The position numbers and the translations under genes were made by a program. 64,000 nucleotides of DNA from Micromonospora eburnea (lineage in GTDB: Bacteria; Actinomycetota; Actinomycetes; Mycobacteriales; Micromonosporaceae). The stretch is taken from assembly GCF_900090225.1 (NCBI RefSeq), contig NZ_FMHY01000002.1, positions 6,386,001 to 6,450,000 of the forward strand, written 5' to 3'. This document shows, piece after piece, positions 30,931-39,794 of this stretch (positions within the stretch are counted from its first letter, which is position 1; each line of letters begins with the position of its first letter). The notes beneath the pieces were generated by a model. It saw only the letters and a list, made by a program, of their open reading frames with translations. It searched no databases and was not told the DNA's origin.

Positions 30931-31557
30931 TTACTTCGAGTAGAGCTCGACGATCAGCTGCTCCTGGACCTGGGTGTCGATCACCTGGCGGGCCGGGAGC
31001 GAGTGCACGAGGATCTTCAGCTGGCTCGGGATGGCCTCCAGCCACGCCGGGACGGTCCGCGAGCCGGCCTCACCCTGCGCCACCAGGAACGGGGTGAGCT
31101 CCTTGCTCTTCGCACGCACCTCGATGATGTCGTGCTCCTTGACCCGGAACGACGGGATGTCGACCTTCTTGCCGTTCACCGTGAAGTGACCGTGCTTGAC
31201 CAGCTGACGGGCCATGTCCCGGGACTTGGCGTAGCCGGCCCGGTAGACCACGTTGTCCAGCCGCGACTCGAGGATCTGCAGAAGGACCTCACCGGTCTTG
31301 GCCTGCTTGGCCACGGCCTCCTCGTAGTAACCGCGGAACTGCTTCTCCAGCACGCCGTAGACCCGGCGAGCCTTCTGCTTCTCACGGAGCTGGAGCAGGT
31401 ACTCCGTCTCCTTGGTGCGGCCGCGGCCGTGCTGTCCGGGCGGGAACGGCCGGGACTCGAACGGGCACTTCGGGCCATCGCACTTGCTGCCCTTGAGGAA
31501 CAGCTTCATCTTCTCCCGCCGGCAACGGCGGCAGTCAGCACCGGTGTAACGAGCCAT
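30931..31557 (-). CDS. rpsD: 30S ribosomal protein S4
   Basis: S4 starts 30S assembly by binding the 5' domain of 16S rRNA. The 208-residue protein opens MARYTGADCRRCRREKMKLFLKG, and its four cysteines (C9, C12, C26, C31) form a zinc knuckle. The S4 RNA-binding core follows (RLDNVVYRAGYAKSRDMARQLVKHGHFTVNGKKVDIPSF). The gene lies between rpsK and rpoA. Confidence 0.98.
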   Translation of the reverse strand: MARYTGADCRRCRREKMKLFLKGSKCDGPKCPFESRPFPPGQHGRGRTKETEYLLQLREKQKARRVYGVLEKQFRGYYEEAVAKQAKTGEVLLQILESRLDNVVYRAGYAKSRDMARQLVKHGHFTVNGKKVDIPSFRVKEHDIIEVRAKSKELTPFLVAQGEAGSRTVPAWLEAIPSQLKILVHSLPARQVIDTQVQEQLIVELYSK

Positions 31558-31571
31558 CTCTCTCTAACCTC

Positions 31572-31979
31572 TCAGACCCGGCGACGCTTCGGCGGACGGC
31601 ATCCGTTGTGCGGCTGCGGGGTGACGTCGGAGATCTGACCGACCTCGAGGCCCACGGCCTGCAGCGAACGGATGGCGGTCTCCCGGCCGGAGCCGGGACC
31701 CTTGACGAACACGTCGACCTTGCGCATGCCGTGCTCCATGGCCCGGCGCGCGGCGGCCTCGGCGGCCAGCTGCGCGGCGAACGGAGTCGACTTGCGGGAG
31801 CCCTTGAAGCCCACCTGGCCCGCGGAGGCCCAGGAGATGACCGCACCGGTCGGGTCCGTGATGGACACGATGGTGTTGTTGAAGGTGCTCTTGATGTGCG
31901 CCTGCCCGTGGGCGACGTTCTTGCGTTCCTTGCGCCGGACCTTCTTGACAGCGGCTCCGGCACGAGCCTTCGGTGGCAT
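31572..31979 (-). CDS. rpsK: 30S ribosomal protein S11
   Basis: S11 forms part of the 30S platform near the mRNA exit. The 135-residue product has [51 protein letters not shown] and the C-terminal [15 protein letters not shown]. It sits between rpsM (18 bases upstream) and rpsD (14 bases downstream). Confidence 0.98.
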
Positions 31980-31997
31980 AAGTCTGTGCGCTCCTAA

Positions 31998-32378
31998 TTA
32001 CTTCTTGCCGGGCTTCTTCTTGCCGGCCACGGTCCGCTTCGGGCCCTTGCGGGTGCGGGCGTTGGTCCGCGTCCGCTGGCCGCGCACGGGGAGACCACGG
32101 CGGTGCCGGATGCCGGCGTAGCAGCCGATCTCGACCTTGCGGCGGATGTCAGCGGCGACCTCGCGGCGCAGGTCACCTTCAACCTTGTAGTTGGCCTCGA
32201 TGTGGTCGCGGAGCTGCACGAGCTCCTCGTCCGTGAGGTCGCGAGCGCGCTTGTCCGGCGAGATGCCGGTGGCGGCGAGGGTCTCCAGGGCGCGGGTGCG
32301 ACCGACCCCGAAGATGTAGGTGAGCGCGATCTCCATCCGCTTGTCGCGGGGGAGATCCACGCCGACTAGACGTGCCAT
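31998..32378 (-). CDS. rpsM: 30S ribosomal protein S13
   Basis: S13 bridges the subunits and touches the P-site tRNA. The 126-residue protein begins MARLVGVDLPRDKRMEIALTYI and has IGCYAGIRHRRGLPVRGQRTRTNARTRKG near a Lys-rich end. The ATG at 32378 is the family start. It is 260 bases from rpmJ; that gap has no gene and shows a small CCCCGG/CCGGGG hairpin. Confidence 0.98.
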   Translation of the reverse strand: MARLVGVDLPRDKRMEIALTYIFGVGRTRALETLAATGISPDKRARDLTDEELVQLRDHIEANYKVEGDLRREVAADIRRKVEIGCYAGIRHRRGLPVRGQRTRTNARTRKGPKRTVAGKKKPGKK

Positions 32379-32638
32379 GTGCGGGCGTACTCCTCGTGAT
32401 GTTGTGGCGGAGGTGTGGACCCGCCCCACCCCGCTACCGACCGTCCCGTCCTTCCGACGCGTTCCGCGCCGGCGACCGGGATCGGTCGCTGCCCGAGCGG
32501 GCCCCGGCCTCCGACCGGGGGTCAACCACGAGGGAGTACGCGCTGCGTACCGTTCGCGGCTGGGGCGAGCTGATGATGTGGTGTCGGAATCTGCGACCCG
32601 GGCCGATCCGACCGGCCGTCACGACCGGTGGGACTGGC

Positions 32639-32752
32639 TCAGCCCTGGCGCTGCTTGTGGCGCGGGTCCTGGCAGATGACCATGACCCGGCCGTGCCGGC
32701 GGATCACCCGGCACTTGTTGCAGATCCTCTTGACGCTCGGCTTGACCTTCAC
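32639..32752 (-). CDS. rpmJ: 50S ribosomal protein L36
   Basis: The 37-residue product reads VKVKPSVKRICNKCRVIRRH (GTG start) followed by GRVMVICQDPRHKQRQG. The Cys11-Cys14-Cys27-His32 set is the zinc site of the C+ form of L36. A preceding AAGG supports the GTG at 32752. It lies between infA and rpsM in the usual order. Confidence 0.95.
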   Translation of the reverse strand: MKVKPSVKRICNKCRVIRRHGRVMVICQDPRHKQRQG

Positions 32753-32846
32753 GGTTGCCTTACTTTCCCATCTGGGCCCGGAGACACGACGATGCGCGAC
32801 ACCGGACGTCGAAGACGGACACGGGATGCCCCGGCCGTCGTCAGGC

Positions 32847-33068
32847 TTACTTGTAGCGGTAGACGATGCGCCCGCGGGTCAGGTCGTACGGCGAGAGTTC
32901 GACGACGACCCTGTCCTCCGGCAGGATGCGGATGTAGTGCTGCCGCATCTTGCCGCTGATGTGAGCCAGCACCTTGTGGCCGTTCGCGAGCTCCACCCGG
33001 AACATGGCGTTCGGCAGAGGCTCGATGACCCGACCCTCGATCTCGATGGCTCCGTCTTTTTTCGGCAT
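32847..33068 (-). CDS. infA: Translation initiation factor IF-1
   Basis: IF-1 occupies the A-site during initiation. The 73-residue protein MPKKDGAIEIEGRVIEPLPN ... YDLTRGRIVYRYK is an OB fold of normal length. The ATG at 33068 follows GGAGG. In many actinomycetes map precedes infA directly; here a DUF1707 gene intervenes and 269 bases separate it from infA, so infA probably starts a new transcript. Confidence 0.98.
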   Translation of the reverse strand: MPKKDGAIEIEGRVIEPLPNAMFRVELANGHKVLAHISGKMRQHYIRILPEDRVVVELSPYDLTRGRIVYRYK

Positions 33069-33337
33069 GTCCTCCGCTGTCCTGACGTCGGTTGCTCCGG
33101 ACGGCCCACAACGTCTTACACGGGTGAACTGACCATGATCAGGAAACCCGCGCCAGCCGCGGCTCCCGCTCCCACCGAAGCGCTGGGTGGGCATGCAGGA
33201 GTGGACGCTGTGCGCCGATCAGAAAGTGTACGCCCGCCTGCATGCCGTCGCCAAACCGACCACCCACGCATTCCCCCGGCCGGACGAAATCCGTACGCCC
33301 GGCAGGCAACCCTGTGACACTGGCCACAGCGCGGCGG

Positions 33338-33838
33338 TCAGCGACCCCGCCGCCGGTCCCGCCGCTCCCGCCTGTCCCGCCGCTCCCGGCGGTGAGGTTG
33401 CGCGCCCTCGTGCACGCCCACCGTCCGCAGCAGCAGGAACACCGCCCACGGCCCGATCGCCCAGGCCGGCCAGTAGTGGACGACGTGCCCGGAGCCGAGC
33501 GACGAGATCAGCCAGATCGCGGTGAGGATCCCGGCGACCCGCAACCACGGCGACCAGATCCCGAGCAGCGAGGCGGAACGACGTACGGGCTCGGCGGCCG
33601 CCTCGTCGTCCGACACCGGGCTGGGCGTCGCCGGCGCCGGCGCGGGCACCACAGCGGAGCGCTCCGCCGGCCGCACCCCGGGCAGGTCCGCCACGACCTC
33701 GTCCAACTCGGCGTACGTCTTCGCGCCGTACGCCCGGCCCAGCCGCTCGTCGTACTCGTGCAGGTCGAGTCGGCCCTCCTCCAGAGCCACCCGGAGCCGA
33801 TCCGCCGTCGCCTGCCGGTCGACGTCGCCCGCCCGCAT
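33338..33838 (-). CDS. DUF1707 small membrane protein
   Basis: The 166-residue product opens MRAGDVDRQATADRLRVALE and continues EGRLDLHEYDERLGRAYGAKTYAELDEVVADLPG, the DUF1707 domain found at the N-terminus of many actinomycete membrane or regulatory proteins. Two hydrophobic segments follow (WLRVAGILTAIWLISSL and YWPAWAIGPWAVFLLLRTV), then a very basic tail rich in Arg. The ATG at 33838 has GGGCGGGACAGG upstream; ATGs at 33856 and 33868 are possible but have no clear ribosome site. It lies between map and infA. Function unknown. Confidence 0.82.
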   Translation of the reverse strand: MRAGDVDRQATADRLRVALEEGRLDLHEYDERLGRAYGAKTYAELDEVVADLPGVRPAERSAVVPAPAPATPSPVSDDEAAAEPVRRSASLLGIWSPWLRVAGILTAIWLISSLGSGHVVHYWPAWAIGPWAVFLLLRTVGVHEGAQPHRRERRDRRERRDRRRGR

Positions 33839-33912
33839 CCTGTCCCGCCCTTCCATGGGGGCCAGCATGCCACCGACGCGCCACCGGCCGCCAAGGGGCC
33901 GGTCCCCCGCCG

Positions 33913-34764
33913 TCAGACCGCCGGGGAGTCCGCCGGCTGCCGGGAGGTGACCAGGCCGCCGAGGCGCGCCCGGCCGCCGTCCTCGGCGGTCAGCACCCAC
34001 ACGCCGTCGTCCAGCAGGGCCATCGAGTGCTCGACGTGCACGGCCATCGACCCGTCCCGGGTCACCACCGTCCAGCCGTCGGCCAGCTCGACGGTGCGCG
34101 GGGAACCCATCGTGATCATCGGCTCGATGGCCAGCGCCATACCCGGCACCAGCCGGGGCCCCTTGCCCGGACGACCGTGGTTGAGCACGTGCGGGTCCTG
34201 GTGCATCTCGGTGCCGATGCCGTGCCCGCCGTACCCGTCGACGATGCCGTAGCGGCCCCCCTTGCGGACCGCATGCTCCACCGCGTGCGAGATGTCGGTG
34301 AGCCGACCCTTCCCGCTGGCCGCCCCGCGGGCCGCGGCGGCGATCCCGGCCCACATCGCGTCCTCCGCGACCGCGGCCATCTTGAGCAGGGCGGGATCGG
34401 CCTCGCCGACGCCGACGGTGATGGCGGCGTCGCCGTGCCACCCGTTCAGCACCGCGCCGCAGTCGATCGAGATCAGGTCGCCCTCCTGGAGCACCTGCTT
34501 CGACGACGGGATGGCGTGCACCACCTGCTCGTTCACTGAGGAACAGATGGACGCCGGGTAGCCGTGGTAGCCCTTGAACGACGGGACCGCGCCCGCCTCG
34601 CGGATGGTGGCCTCGGCGATCGCGTCCAGGTCGGCGGTGCTCACGCCGGGAGCGACCGCCTCCCGCATCAGCCGCAGCGCGCGGGCGACCACCAGACCGG
34701 CCGCACGCATCAGCTCGATCTGGTCGGGGGTCTTCAGCTGGATGTCCAGCTGGGGACGACGCAT
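33913..34764 (-). CDS. map: Methionine aminopeptidase, type I
   Basis: MAP removes initiator methionine. The 283-residue product has the metal ligands in ISIDCGAVLNGWHGDAAITV (two Asp), GYGGHGIGTEMHQDP (His), LAIEPMIT (Glu) and VEHSMALL (Glu). HYGYPAS-like KGYHGYPASICSSVNEQVVHAIP is the typical substrate-pocket segment. The ATG at 34764 is preceded by AAAGG. It follows adk by 90 bases. Confidence 0.97.
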   Translation of the reverse strand: MRRPQLDIQLKTPDQIELMRAAGLVVARALRLMREAVAPGVSTADLDAIAEATIREAGAVPSFKGYHGYPASICSSVNEQVVHAIPSSKQVLQEGDLISIDCGAVLNGWHGDAAITVGVGEADPALLKMAAVAEDAMWAGIAAAARGAASGKGRLTDISHAVEHAVRKGGRYGIVDGYGGHGIGTEMHQDPHVLNHGRPGKGPRLVPGMALAIEPMITMGSPRTVELADGWTVVTRDGSMAVHVEHSMALLDDGVWVLTAEDGGRARLGGLVTSRQPADSPAV

Positions 34765-34854
34765 GGAGGCATTACCTTTCGTCGCACGGACCAGCGGGGT
34801 ACGTCGGACGTACCCCGCTGTTCGCACTCTATCCGCCGGAGGGCCGGCGCGACG

Positions 34855-35508
34855 TCAGCCGCCGTACGACCGCAGAGCGTCGATGGCGCGGACGGTGACA
34901 TCCTCCACCGGCCCGGTCGCGTCGATGCCGACCAGCTTGCCCTGGGCGCCGTAGTAGTCGACCAGCGGCGCGGTCTTCTCGGCGTACTCGCGGAGCCGGG
35001 CCGCGATGGTCTCCGGCTTGTCGTCGTCCCGCTGGAACAGCTCGCCGCCGCAGCGGTCGCAGATGCCGTCCCGCGTGGTGGCGTCGAACTCGACGTGCCA
35101 GATCTTGCCGCAGCCACGGCACGTCCGCCGGCCGGAGAGCCGCCGGATCACCTCGTCGTCGTCGACGACCAGCTCCAGCACCAGGTCCAGCGAGGTGCCG
35201 AGGTCAGCGAGGAGCTTGTCCAGCGCGGCGGCCTGCGGCGTGGTACGCGGGAAGCCGTCGAGGAGGAAGCCCTCGCTGGCGTCCGGCTCGGCGAGCCGGT
35301 CCCGAACCATGTTGATGGTGACCTCGTCCGGAACCAGCTTGCCGGCGTCCATGTACCGCTTCGCCTCGACCCCCAGCGGCGTGCCCTGGGAGACGTTCGC
35401 CCGGAAGATGTCCCCGGTCGAGATCTTCGGCACCGACAGGTGGGCCGCGATGAACTCGGCCTGTGTGCCCTTGCCCGCACCCGGCGGGCCAACCAGAACG
35501 AGTCGCAT
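34855..35508 (-). CDS. adk: Adenylate kinase
   Basis: Adenylate kinase balances ATP, ADP and AMP. The 217-residue enzyme has P-loop GPPGAGKGT (7-15), DGFPRT and a long LID with four cysteines (CRGCGK and CDRCGG) that should bind zinc. The ATG follows the secY stop without a gap (TAG then ATG), so translation is tightly coupled to secY. Confidence 0.98.
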   Translation of the reverse strand: MRLVLVGPPGAGKGTQAEFIAAHLSVPKISTGDIFRANVSQGTPLGVEAKRYMDAGKLVPDEVTINMVRDRLAEPDASEGFLLDGFPRTTPQAAALDKLLADLGTSLDLVLELVVDDDEVIRRLSGRRTCRGCGKIWHVEFDATTRDGICDRCGGELFQRDDDKPETIAARLREYAEKTAPLVDYYGAQGKLVGIDATGPVEDVTVRAIDALRSYGG

Positions 35509-36837
35509 CTACCGCAGGAACCCTTCGTAGTTCCGCTGCATGAGTTGGCTCTCGATCTGCTTAACGGTCTCCAGACCGACGCCGACCATGATGAGCACGG
35601 CGGTGCCACCGAACGGGAAGTTCTGGAACTGCTGGTTGTCGAGCCAGATGAAGAAGAAGTTCGGCAGGATCGCGATGATGCCCAGGTAGAGCGCGCCCGG
35701 CAGGGTGATCCGGCTGAGGATGAAGTCGAGGTACTCGGCGGTCGGCTTGCCGGGGCGGATGCCCGGCACGAAGCCGCCGTACTTCTTCATGTTGTCCGCG
35801 ACCTCGGTCGGGTTGAACGTGATCGACACGTAGAAGTACGTGAAGAAGATGATCAGCAGGAAGTAGATCGCGATGTGCTCCGGCGCGCTCGCCTTCACGA
35901 TGTGGTTCTGGATCCAGGCCTGGGTCTTACCCGGGTTGTTCTGGTCGAAGAACTGGAGCGCGAGCTGCGGCAGGTAGAGCAGCGACGAGGCGAAGATGAC
36001 CGGGATAACACCGGCCTGGTTCACCTTGAGCGGGATGTAGGTGGAGGTGCCGCCGTACATCCGCCGGCCGATCATGCGCTTGGCGTACTGCACCGGGATC
36101 CGGCGCTGGGCCTGCTCGATGAAGGTGACCGCGGTGATGACCAGCAGAACCAGGGCGATGACGAGGAGGAACATCCCCCAGCCCTTGGTGGTCTTGATCT
36201 TCCAGCCCTCGCTGGGAAGCCGGGCGGCGATCGAGGTGAAGATCAGGACGGACATGCCGTTGCCGACGCCGCGGTCGGTGATCAGCTCACCGAGCCACAT
36301 CACCACGCCGGTGCCGGCGGTCATGGTCATGACCAGGATGCCCAGGGTCAGCCAGTCCGGGATGCCGGTGTCCCGGGGGACGATCGGCCACTGGTCGCAC
36401 CGGTTCTGGAAGAGCTGCCCGGAGCGGGCCAGCGCCACGAACGCGGACGACTGCAGGATGCCCAGACCCAGCGTCAGGTACCGGGTGTACTGGGTGATCT
36501 TCGCCTGGCCGGCCTGGCCCTCCTTGCGAAGCTGCTCCAGCCGCGGGATGACCACCGTCAGCAGCTGCAGGATGATCGACGCGGTGATGTAGGGCATGAT
36601 GCCCAGCGCGAAGACCGAGAGCTGCAGGAGCGCACCGCCGGAGAAGAGATCCAGCAGGTTCAGCACGCCGGTGCCGCCGCCCTGGATGGCGTCGAGGCAC
36701 TTCTGCACGTTCCCGTACGAGACACCCGGGCTGGGCAGCGTGGCGCCGAGCCGGTAGACCGCGATGATGCCTACTGTGAACAGCAGCTTCTTGCGCAGGT
36801 CAGGCGTTCGGAACGCACTGAGAAAGGCGGACAGCAA
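35509..36837 (-). CDS. secY: Protein translocase subunit SecY
   Basis: SecY is the channel of the Sec export pore. The 442-residue protein has ten predicted membrane helices, the plug region after helix 1 (YRLGATLPSPGVSYGNV), GIMPYITASIILQLLTVVIP and the cytosolic GMSVLIFTSIAARLP and FVPGIRPGKPTAEYL loops. The TTG at 36837 follows GGAGG. The 230-base gap from rplO holds a hairpin and an AT-rich patch, so secY-adk-map probably has its own promoter. Confidence 0.98.
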   Translation of the reverse strand: MLSAFLSAFRTPDLRKKLLFTVGIIAVYRLGATLPSPGVSYGNVQKCLDAIQGGGTGVLNLLDLFSGGALLQLSVFALGIMPYITASIILQLLTVVIPRLEQLRKEGQAGQAKITQYTRYLTLGLGILQSSAFVALARSGQLFQNRCDQWPIVPRDTGIPDWLTLGILVMTMTAGTGVVMWLGELITDRGVGNGMSVLIFTSIAARLPSEGWKIKTTKGWGMFLLVIALVLLVITAVTFIEQAQRRIPVQYAKRMIGRRMYGGTSTYIPLKVNQAGVIPVIFASSLLYLPQLALQFFDQNNPGKTQAWIQNHIVKASAPEHIAIYFLLIIFFTYFYVSITFNPTEVADNMKKYGGFVPGIRPGKPTAEYLDFILSRITLPGALYLGIIAILPNFFFIWLDNQQFQNFPFGGTAVLIMVGVGLETVKQIESQLMQRNYEGFLR

Positions 36838-37023
36838 CTTCTTCCTCCTGCGCGAGGCGGCCGCCGGTGATGATCCCTGGCGGGGTGGGGTGGGTGCCGG
36901 GCCGGATGCCCGATATCCATAGCTGGGAAGGGACTCTAACAGCCCGATCCCCGTCCGGGCAGATGTGCCCGGCTACATAAAACGAATCCGATGTTACCCG
37001 GCGCACATCCGCCAGGGATACCA

Positions 37024-37061
37024 TGGCGCCCGCCCAGCCTTGGACGACTGAGCGGGCGCCA
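37024..37061 (-). terminator. Hairpin between rplO and secY
   Basis: TGGCGCCCGC (37024-37033) and GCGGGCGCCA (37052-37061) form a 10-bp stem with an 18-base loop, 12 bases after the rplO stop. It probably attenuates transcription from the spc genes into secY. An AT-rich block (about 36971-36996) beyond it is a likely promoter area. Confidence 0.55.
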
Positions 37062-37072
37062 CGGATCGTGCC

Positions 37073-37516
37073 TTACAGCTCGGTGATCGAGCCGCCGGCA
37101 GCGGTGATCTTCTCCTTGGCCGACGCGCTGAACGCGTGCGCCGACACCTGGAGAGCCACGCCGCCGAGGTCGCCGGTGCCGAGCACCTTGATCGGCTGGC
37201 CCTTGCGGACCGCGCCGGCCTCGACCATCTCGATCGGGCCGACCTGGCCGCCGTTCGGGAAGAGCTCGGCAAGCCGGTCCAGGTTGACAACCTGGAAGAC
37301 GACCTTGAACTTGTTCCGGAAGCCCTTCATCTTCGGCAGGCGCATGTGGATGGGCATCTGCCCACCCTCGAACGCCGGCGAGATGTTCTTCCGGGCCTTG
37401 GAACCCTTGGTACCGCGACCGGCGGTCTTGCCCTTGGAGCCCTCACCGCGACCCACACGGGTCTTGTCGGTCTTGGCCCCCGGCGCCGGGCGCAGGTGGT
37501 GGACCTTGATCGTCAT
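37073..37516 (-). CDS. rplO: 50S ribosomal protein L15
   Basis: The 147-residue protein has the L15 signature: TIKVHHLRPAPGAKTDKTRVGRGEGSKGKTAGRG, an Arg/Gly-rich rRNA-threading N-terminus, then GGQMPIHMRLPKMKGF. Its ATG shares one base with the rpmD stop (TAATG). Confidence 0.98.
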   Translation of the reverse strand: MTIKVHHLRPAPGAKTDKTRVGRGEGSKGKTAGRGTKGSKARKNISPAFEGGQMPIHMRLPKMKGFRNKFKVVFQVVNLDRLAELFPNGGQVGPIEMVEAGAVRKGQPIKVLGTGDLGGVALQVSAHAFSASAKEKITAAGGSITEL

Positions 37517-37698
37517 TACTCGACCTCCTCGACCTTCACGAGGTGGTTGACCGTGAAGATCATGCCGCGGATCTCCGGCCGGTCCTCCTTGACCACCACG
37601 TCGTTGATCCGCTTGAGACCGAGCGAACGCAGCGAGTCACGCTGGTTCTTCTTGGTCCCGATCTCGGACCGGACCTGGGTGACCTTCAGGCGTGCCAT
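37516..37698 (-). CDS. rpmD: 50S ribosomal protein L30
   Basis: The 60-residue product MARLKVTQVRSEIGTKKNQR ... VNHLVKVEEVE is a standard bacterial L30. The ATG at 37698 shares a base with the rpsE stop (TGATG) and the stop overlaps the rplO start, so all three are coupled. Confidence 0.98.
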   Translation of the reverse strand: MARLKVTQVRSEIGTKKNQRDSLRSLGLKRINDVVVKEDRPEIRGMIFTVNHLVKVEEVE

Positions 37699-38312
37699 CA
37701 GGACGCCACCCCCGCCCGGGACGCCAGCATCGCGGCCGGCGCCACGTCCTCGACCGGCAGACCACGACGGGCCGCGACCGCCTCCGGCGACTCCAGCGCC
37801 TTCAGGGCCGCCACCGTGGCGTGCACGATGTTGATCGGGTTGGACGAACCGAGGCTCTTGGAGAGCACGTCGTGGATGCCCGCGCACTCCAGGACGGCAC
37901 GCACCGGACCACCGGCGATGACACCCGTACCGGCCGAGGCCGGCTTGAGCAGCACCACGCCGGCCGCGTCCTCGCCCTGCACCGGGTGCGGGATCGAGGC
38001 GCCGATCCGCGGCACCTTGAAGAAGTGCTTCTTGGCCTCCTCGACACCCTTGGCGATCGCCGCGGGCACCTCCTTGGCCTTTCCGTAGCCCACGCCGACG
38101 GTGCCGTCGCCGTCGCCCACGATCACCAGGGCGGTGAAGCTGAAGCGACGACCACCCTTCACGACCTTGGCGACGCGGTTGATCGCGACGACCCGCTCAA
38201 GGTGCGGGGTCTTCTCGACGGGCGCGTTTCCGCGGCCGCCCTCACGGCGGTTGTCGCGGCGACCACCCTCGTTGCCACCGGACCCGCCGCCACGGCGCTG
38301 TTGACCTGGCAT
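37698..38312 (-). CDS. rpsE: 30S ribosomal protein S5
   Basis: S5 supports decoding accuracy and mRNA unwinding. The 204-residue product has a Gly/Arg-rich N-terminal extension (RRGGGSGGNEGGRRDNRREGG), the double-stranded RNA-binding-like core ERVVAINRVAKVVKGGRRFSF and the C-terminal HATVAALKAL. It follows rplR by 33 bases. Confidence 0.98.
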   Translation of the reverse strand: MPGQQRRGGGSGGNEGGRRDNRREGGRGNAPVEKTPHLERVVAINRVAKVVKGGRRFSFTALVIVGDGDGTVGVGYGKAKEVPAAIAKGVEEAKKHFFKVPRIGASIPHPVQGEDAAGVVLLKPASAGTGVIAGGPVRAVLECAGIHDVLSKSLGSSNPINIVHATVAALKALESPEAVAARRGLPVEDVAPAAMLASRAGVAS

Positions 38313-38345
38313 CAGCAGCCTTCCTTCTCTCTCGTGACGGGGTTT

Positions 38346-38735
38346 CTAGAACTCGAGCCCGGCTTCGCGGGCGGCGTCGGCAAGCGCGGCGACCCGCCCC
38401 GCGTACCGGTTGCCACCGCGGTCGAAGACGACCTTCGAGACGCCGACGGCCTTGGCCCGCTCGGCGAGCAGGGCGCCGACCTTGCCGGCCAGGGCGCTCT
38501 TGTCGCCCTCGGCGCCGCGCAGCGAGGCGTCCATGGTCGAGGCCGACGCCAGGGTGTGCCCCTTGGTGTCGTCCACGATCTGGGCGACGATGTGCCGCAG
38601 CGAGCGGGTGACGACCAGGCGAGGACGCTCGGTGGTGCCGCTGATGTTCTTGCGGACCCGGAAGTGCCGACGCGCACGCCCGACGGCGCGCTTGGCGGCG
38701 ACGCCGCGGCGGCGCTTGAGCAGCGTGGCGCTCAC
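38346..38735 (-). CDS. rplR: 50S ribosomal protein L18
   Basis: L18 binds 5S rRNA. The 129-residue product has RARRHFRVRKNISGTTERPRL and VVFDRGGNRYAGRVAALADAAREAGLEF at the end. The GTG start overlaps the rplF stop by four bases (GTGA). Confidence 0.98.
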   Translation of the reverse strand: MSATLLKRRRGVAAKRAVGRARRHFRVRKNISGTTERPRLVVTRSLRHIVAQIVDDTKGHTLASASTMDASLRGAEGDKSALAGKVGALLAERAKAVGVSKVVFDRGGNRYAGRVAALADAAREAGLEF

Positions 38736-39274
38736 TTCTTACCTGCCTTTCCAGCCTTGCGGCGGATGACCTCGCCCTGGTACTTCACACCCTTGCCCTT
38801 GTAGGGCTCCGGCGGGCGGATCTTCCGGATGTTCGCGGCGATCTCACCGACCTGCTGCTTGTCGATGCCGGCGATGTGGAACAGCGTCGGCTTCTCGACC
38901 GTGAAGGTGATGCCCTCCGGCGCCGTCACGACCACCGGGTGCGAGAACCCGAGCGCGAACTCCAGGTCCTTGCCCTTGGCGGTCACGCGGTAACCGGTAC
39001 CGGCGATCTCCAGGCTCTTGCGGTAGCCCTCGGTCACCCCGACGATCATGTTGGCAACCAGCGTACGGCTCAGGCCGTGCAGCTCCTTGGCCTTGCGCTC
39101 GTCGTTCGGCCGGTTGACGTGCAGCGCGCCGTCCTCGCCCCGCTCCGCCGTGATCGGCTCGGCCAGCACGTGGCTCAACTCGCCCTTGGGGCCCTTGACC
39201 TTGACGGTCTGGCCGTCGATCGTGACATCGACACCGGCTGGCACCGGGATCGACTTACGTCCAATACGCGACAT
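38732..39274 (-). CDS. rplF: 50S ribosomal protein L6
   Basis: The 180-residue protein starts MSRIGRKSIPVPAGVDVTI and ends in the L6 signature PEPYKGKGVKYQGEVIRRKAGKAGKK. The start at 39274 is the family start; the longer frame would add residues unlike any L6. It is 16 bases after rpsH. Confidence 0.98.
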   Translation of the reverse strand: MSRIGRKSIPVPAGVDVTIDGQTVKVKGPKGELSHVLAEPITAERGEDGALHVNRPNDERKAKELHGLSRTLVANMIVGVTEGYRKSLEIAGTGYRVTAKGKDLEFALGFSHPVVVTAPEGITFTVEKPTLFHIAGIDKQQVGEIAANIRKIRPPEPYKGKGVKYQGEVIRRKAGKAGKK

Positions 39275-39290
39275 TTCTACCTGTCTCCCG

Positions 39291-39698
39291 TTACCAGACG
39301 AAGGCGAGGACTTCCCCGCCAACGCTCCGCTTGCGGGCCTGCCGGTCGGTGAGCAGCCCCTGGGACGTCGAAATGATCGCCACGCCCAGCCCGCCGAGCA
39401 CCCGCGGGAGCCCGTCCGACTTGGCGTAAACCCGGAGACCGGGCTTGGACACGCGCTTGATGCCGGCCAGGCTCCGCTCCCGGTTCTGGCCGTACTTCAG
39501 CTCGACGACCAGTCGCTTGCCGACGGCGCCCTCCTCGGGCTCCTCGACCGACCAGGTGGCGATGTAACCCTCGGCCTTGAGGACCTCGGCGATGTTCGCC
39601 TTGATCTTCGAGTAGGGCATCGTCACCCGGTCGTGGTACGCCTGGTTGGCGTTACGCAGACGCGTGAGCATGTCTGCGATCGGGTCGGTCATCGTCAT
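39291..39698 (-). CDS. rpsH: 30S ribosomal protein S8
   Basis: S8 binds the central domain of 16S rRNA. The 135-residue product MTMTDPIADMLTRLRNANQA ... GLGVAIISTSQGLLTDRQAR is typical. The ATG at 39698 is chosen over a TTG four codons upstream, which has no room for a ribosome site. A hairpin precedes the gene. Confidence 0.97.
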   Translation of the reverse strand: MTMTDPIADMLTRLRNANQAYHDRVTMPYSKIKANIAEVLKAEGYIATWSVEEPEEGAVGKRLVVELKYGQNRERSLAGIKRVSKPGLRVYAKSDGLPRVLGGLGVAIISTSQGLLTDRQARKRSVGGEVLAFVW

Positions 39699-39717
39699 GA
39701 AATTCGTCAACCTTTCT

Positions 39718-39755
39718 CGCCGTGGTTCCCCGGGCCAGGCCCGGGGCCTACGGCG
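39718..39755 (-). repeat. Hairpin upstream of rpsH
   Basis: CGCCGT (39718-39723) and ACGGCG (39750-39755) enclose CCCCGGGCC-A-GGCCCGGGG, together a long, nearly continuous stem in the rpsN-rpsH gap. In E. coli the spc genes are controlled by S8 binding to an mRNA structure near rplE; a hairpin directly before rpsH could play a comparable role or be a processing site. This is inference. Confidence 0.5.
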
Positions 39756-39794
39756 AAGAGACAGTTCAGCTAACGCGCGAAGCGCGCCGGGCTA

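Noticed and set aside
32379..32638. Possible small gene or structured RNA in the rpmJ-rpsM gap
   Set aside because: Only a short CCCCGG/CCGGGG hairpin is visible, and no frame on either strand resembles a protein.
34564..36870. 768-codon plus-strand open frame over map, adk and secY
   Set aside because: Antisense shadow, very rich in Asp, Glu, Arg and Gln, with no recognisable domain.
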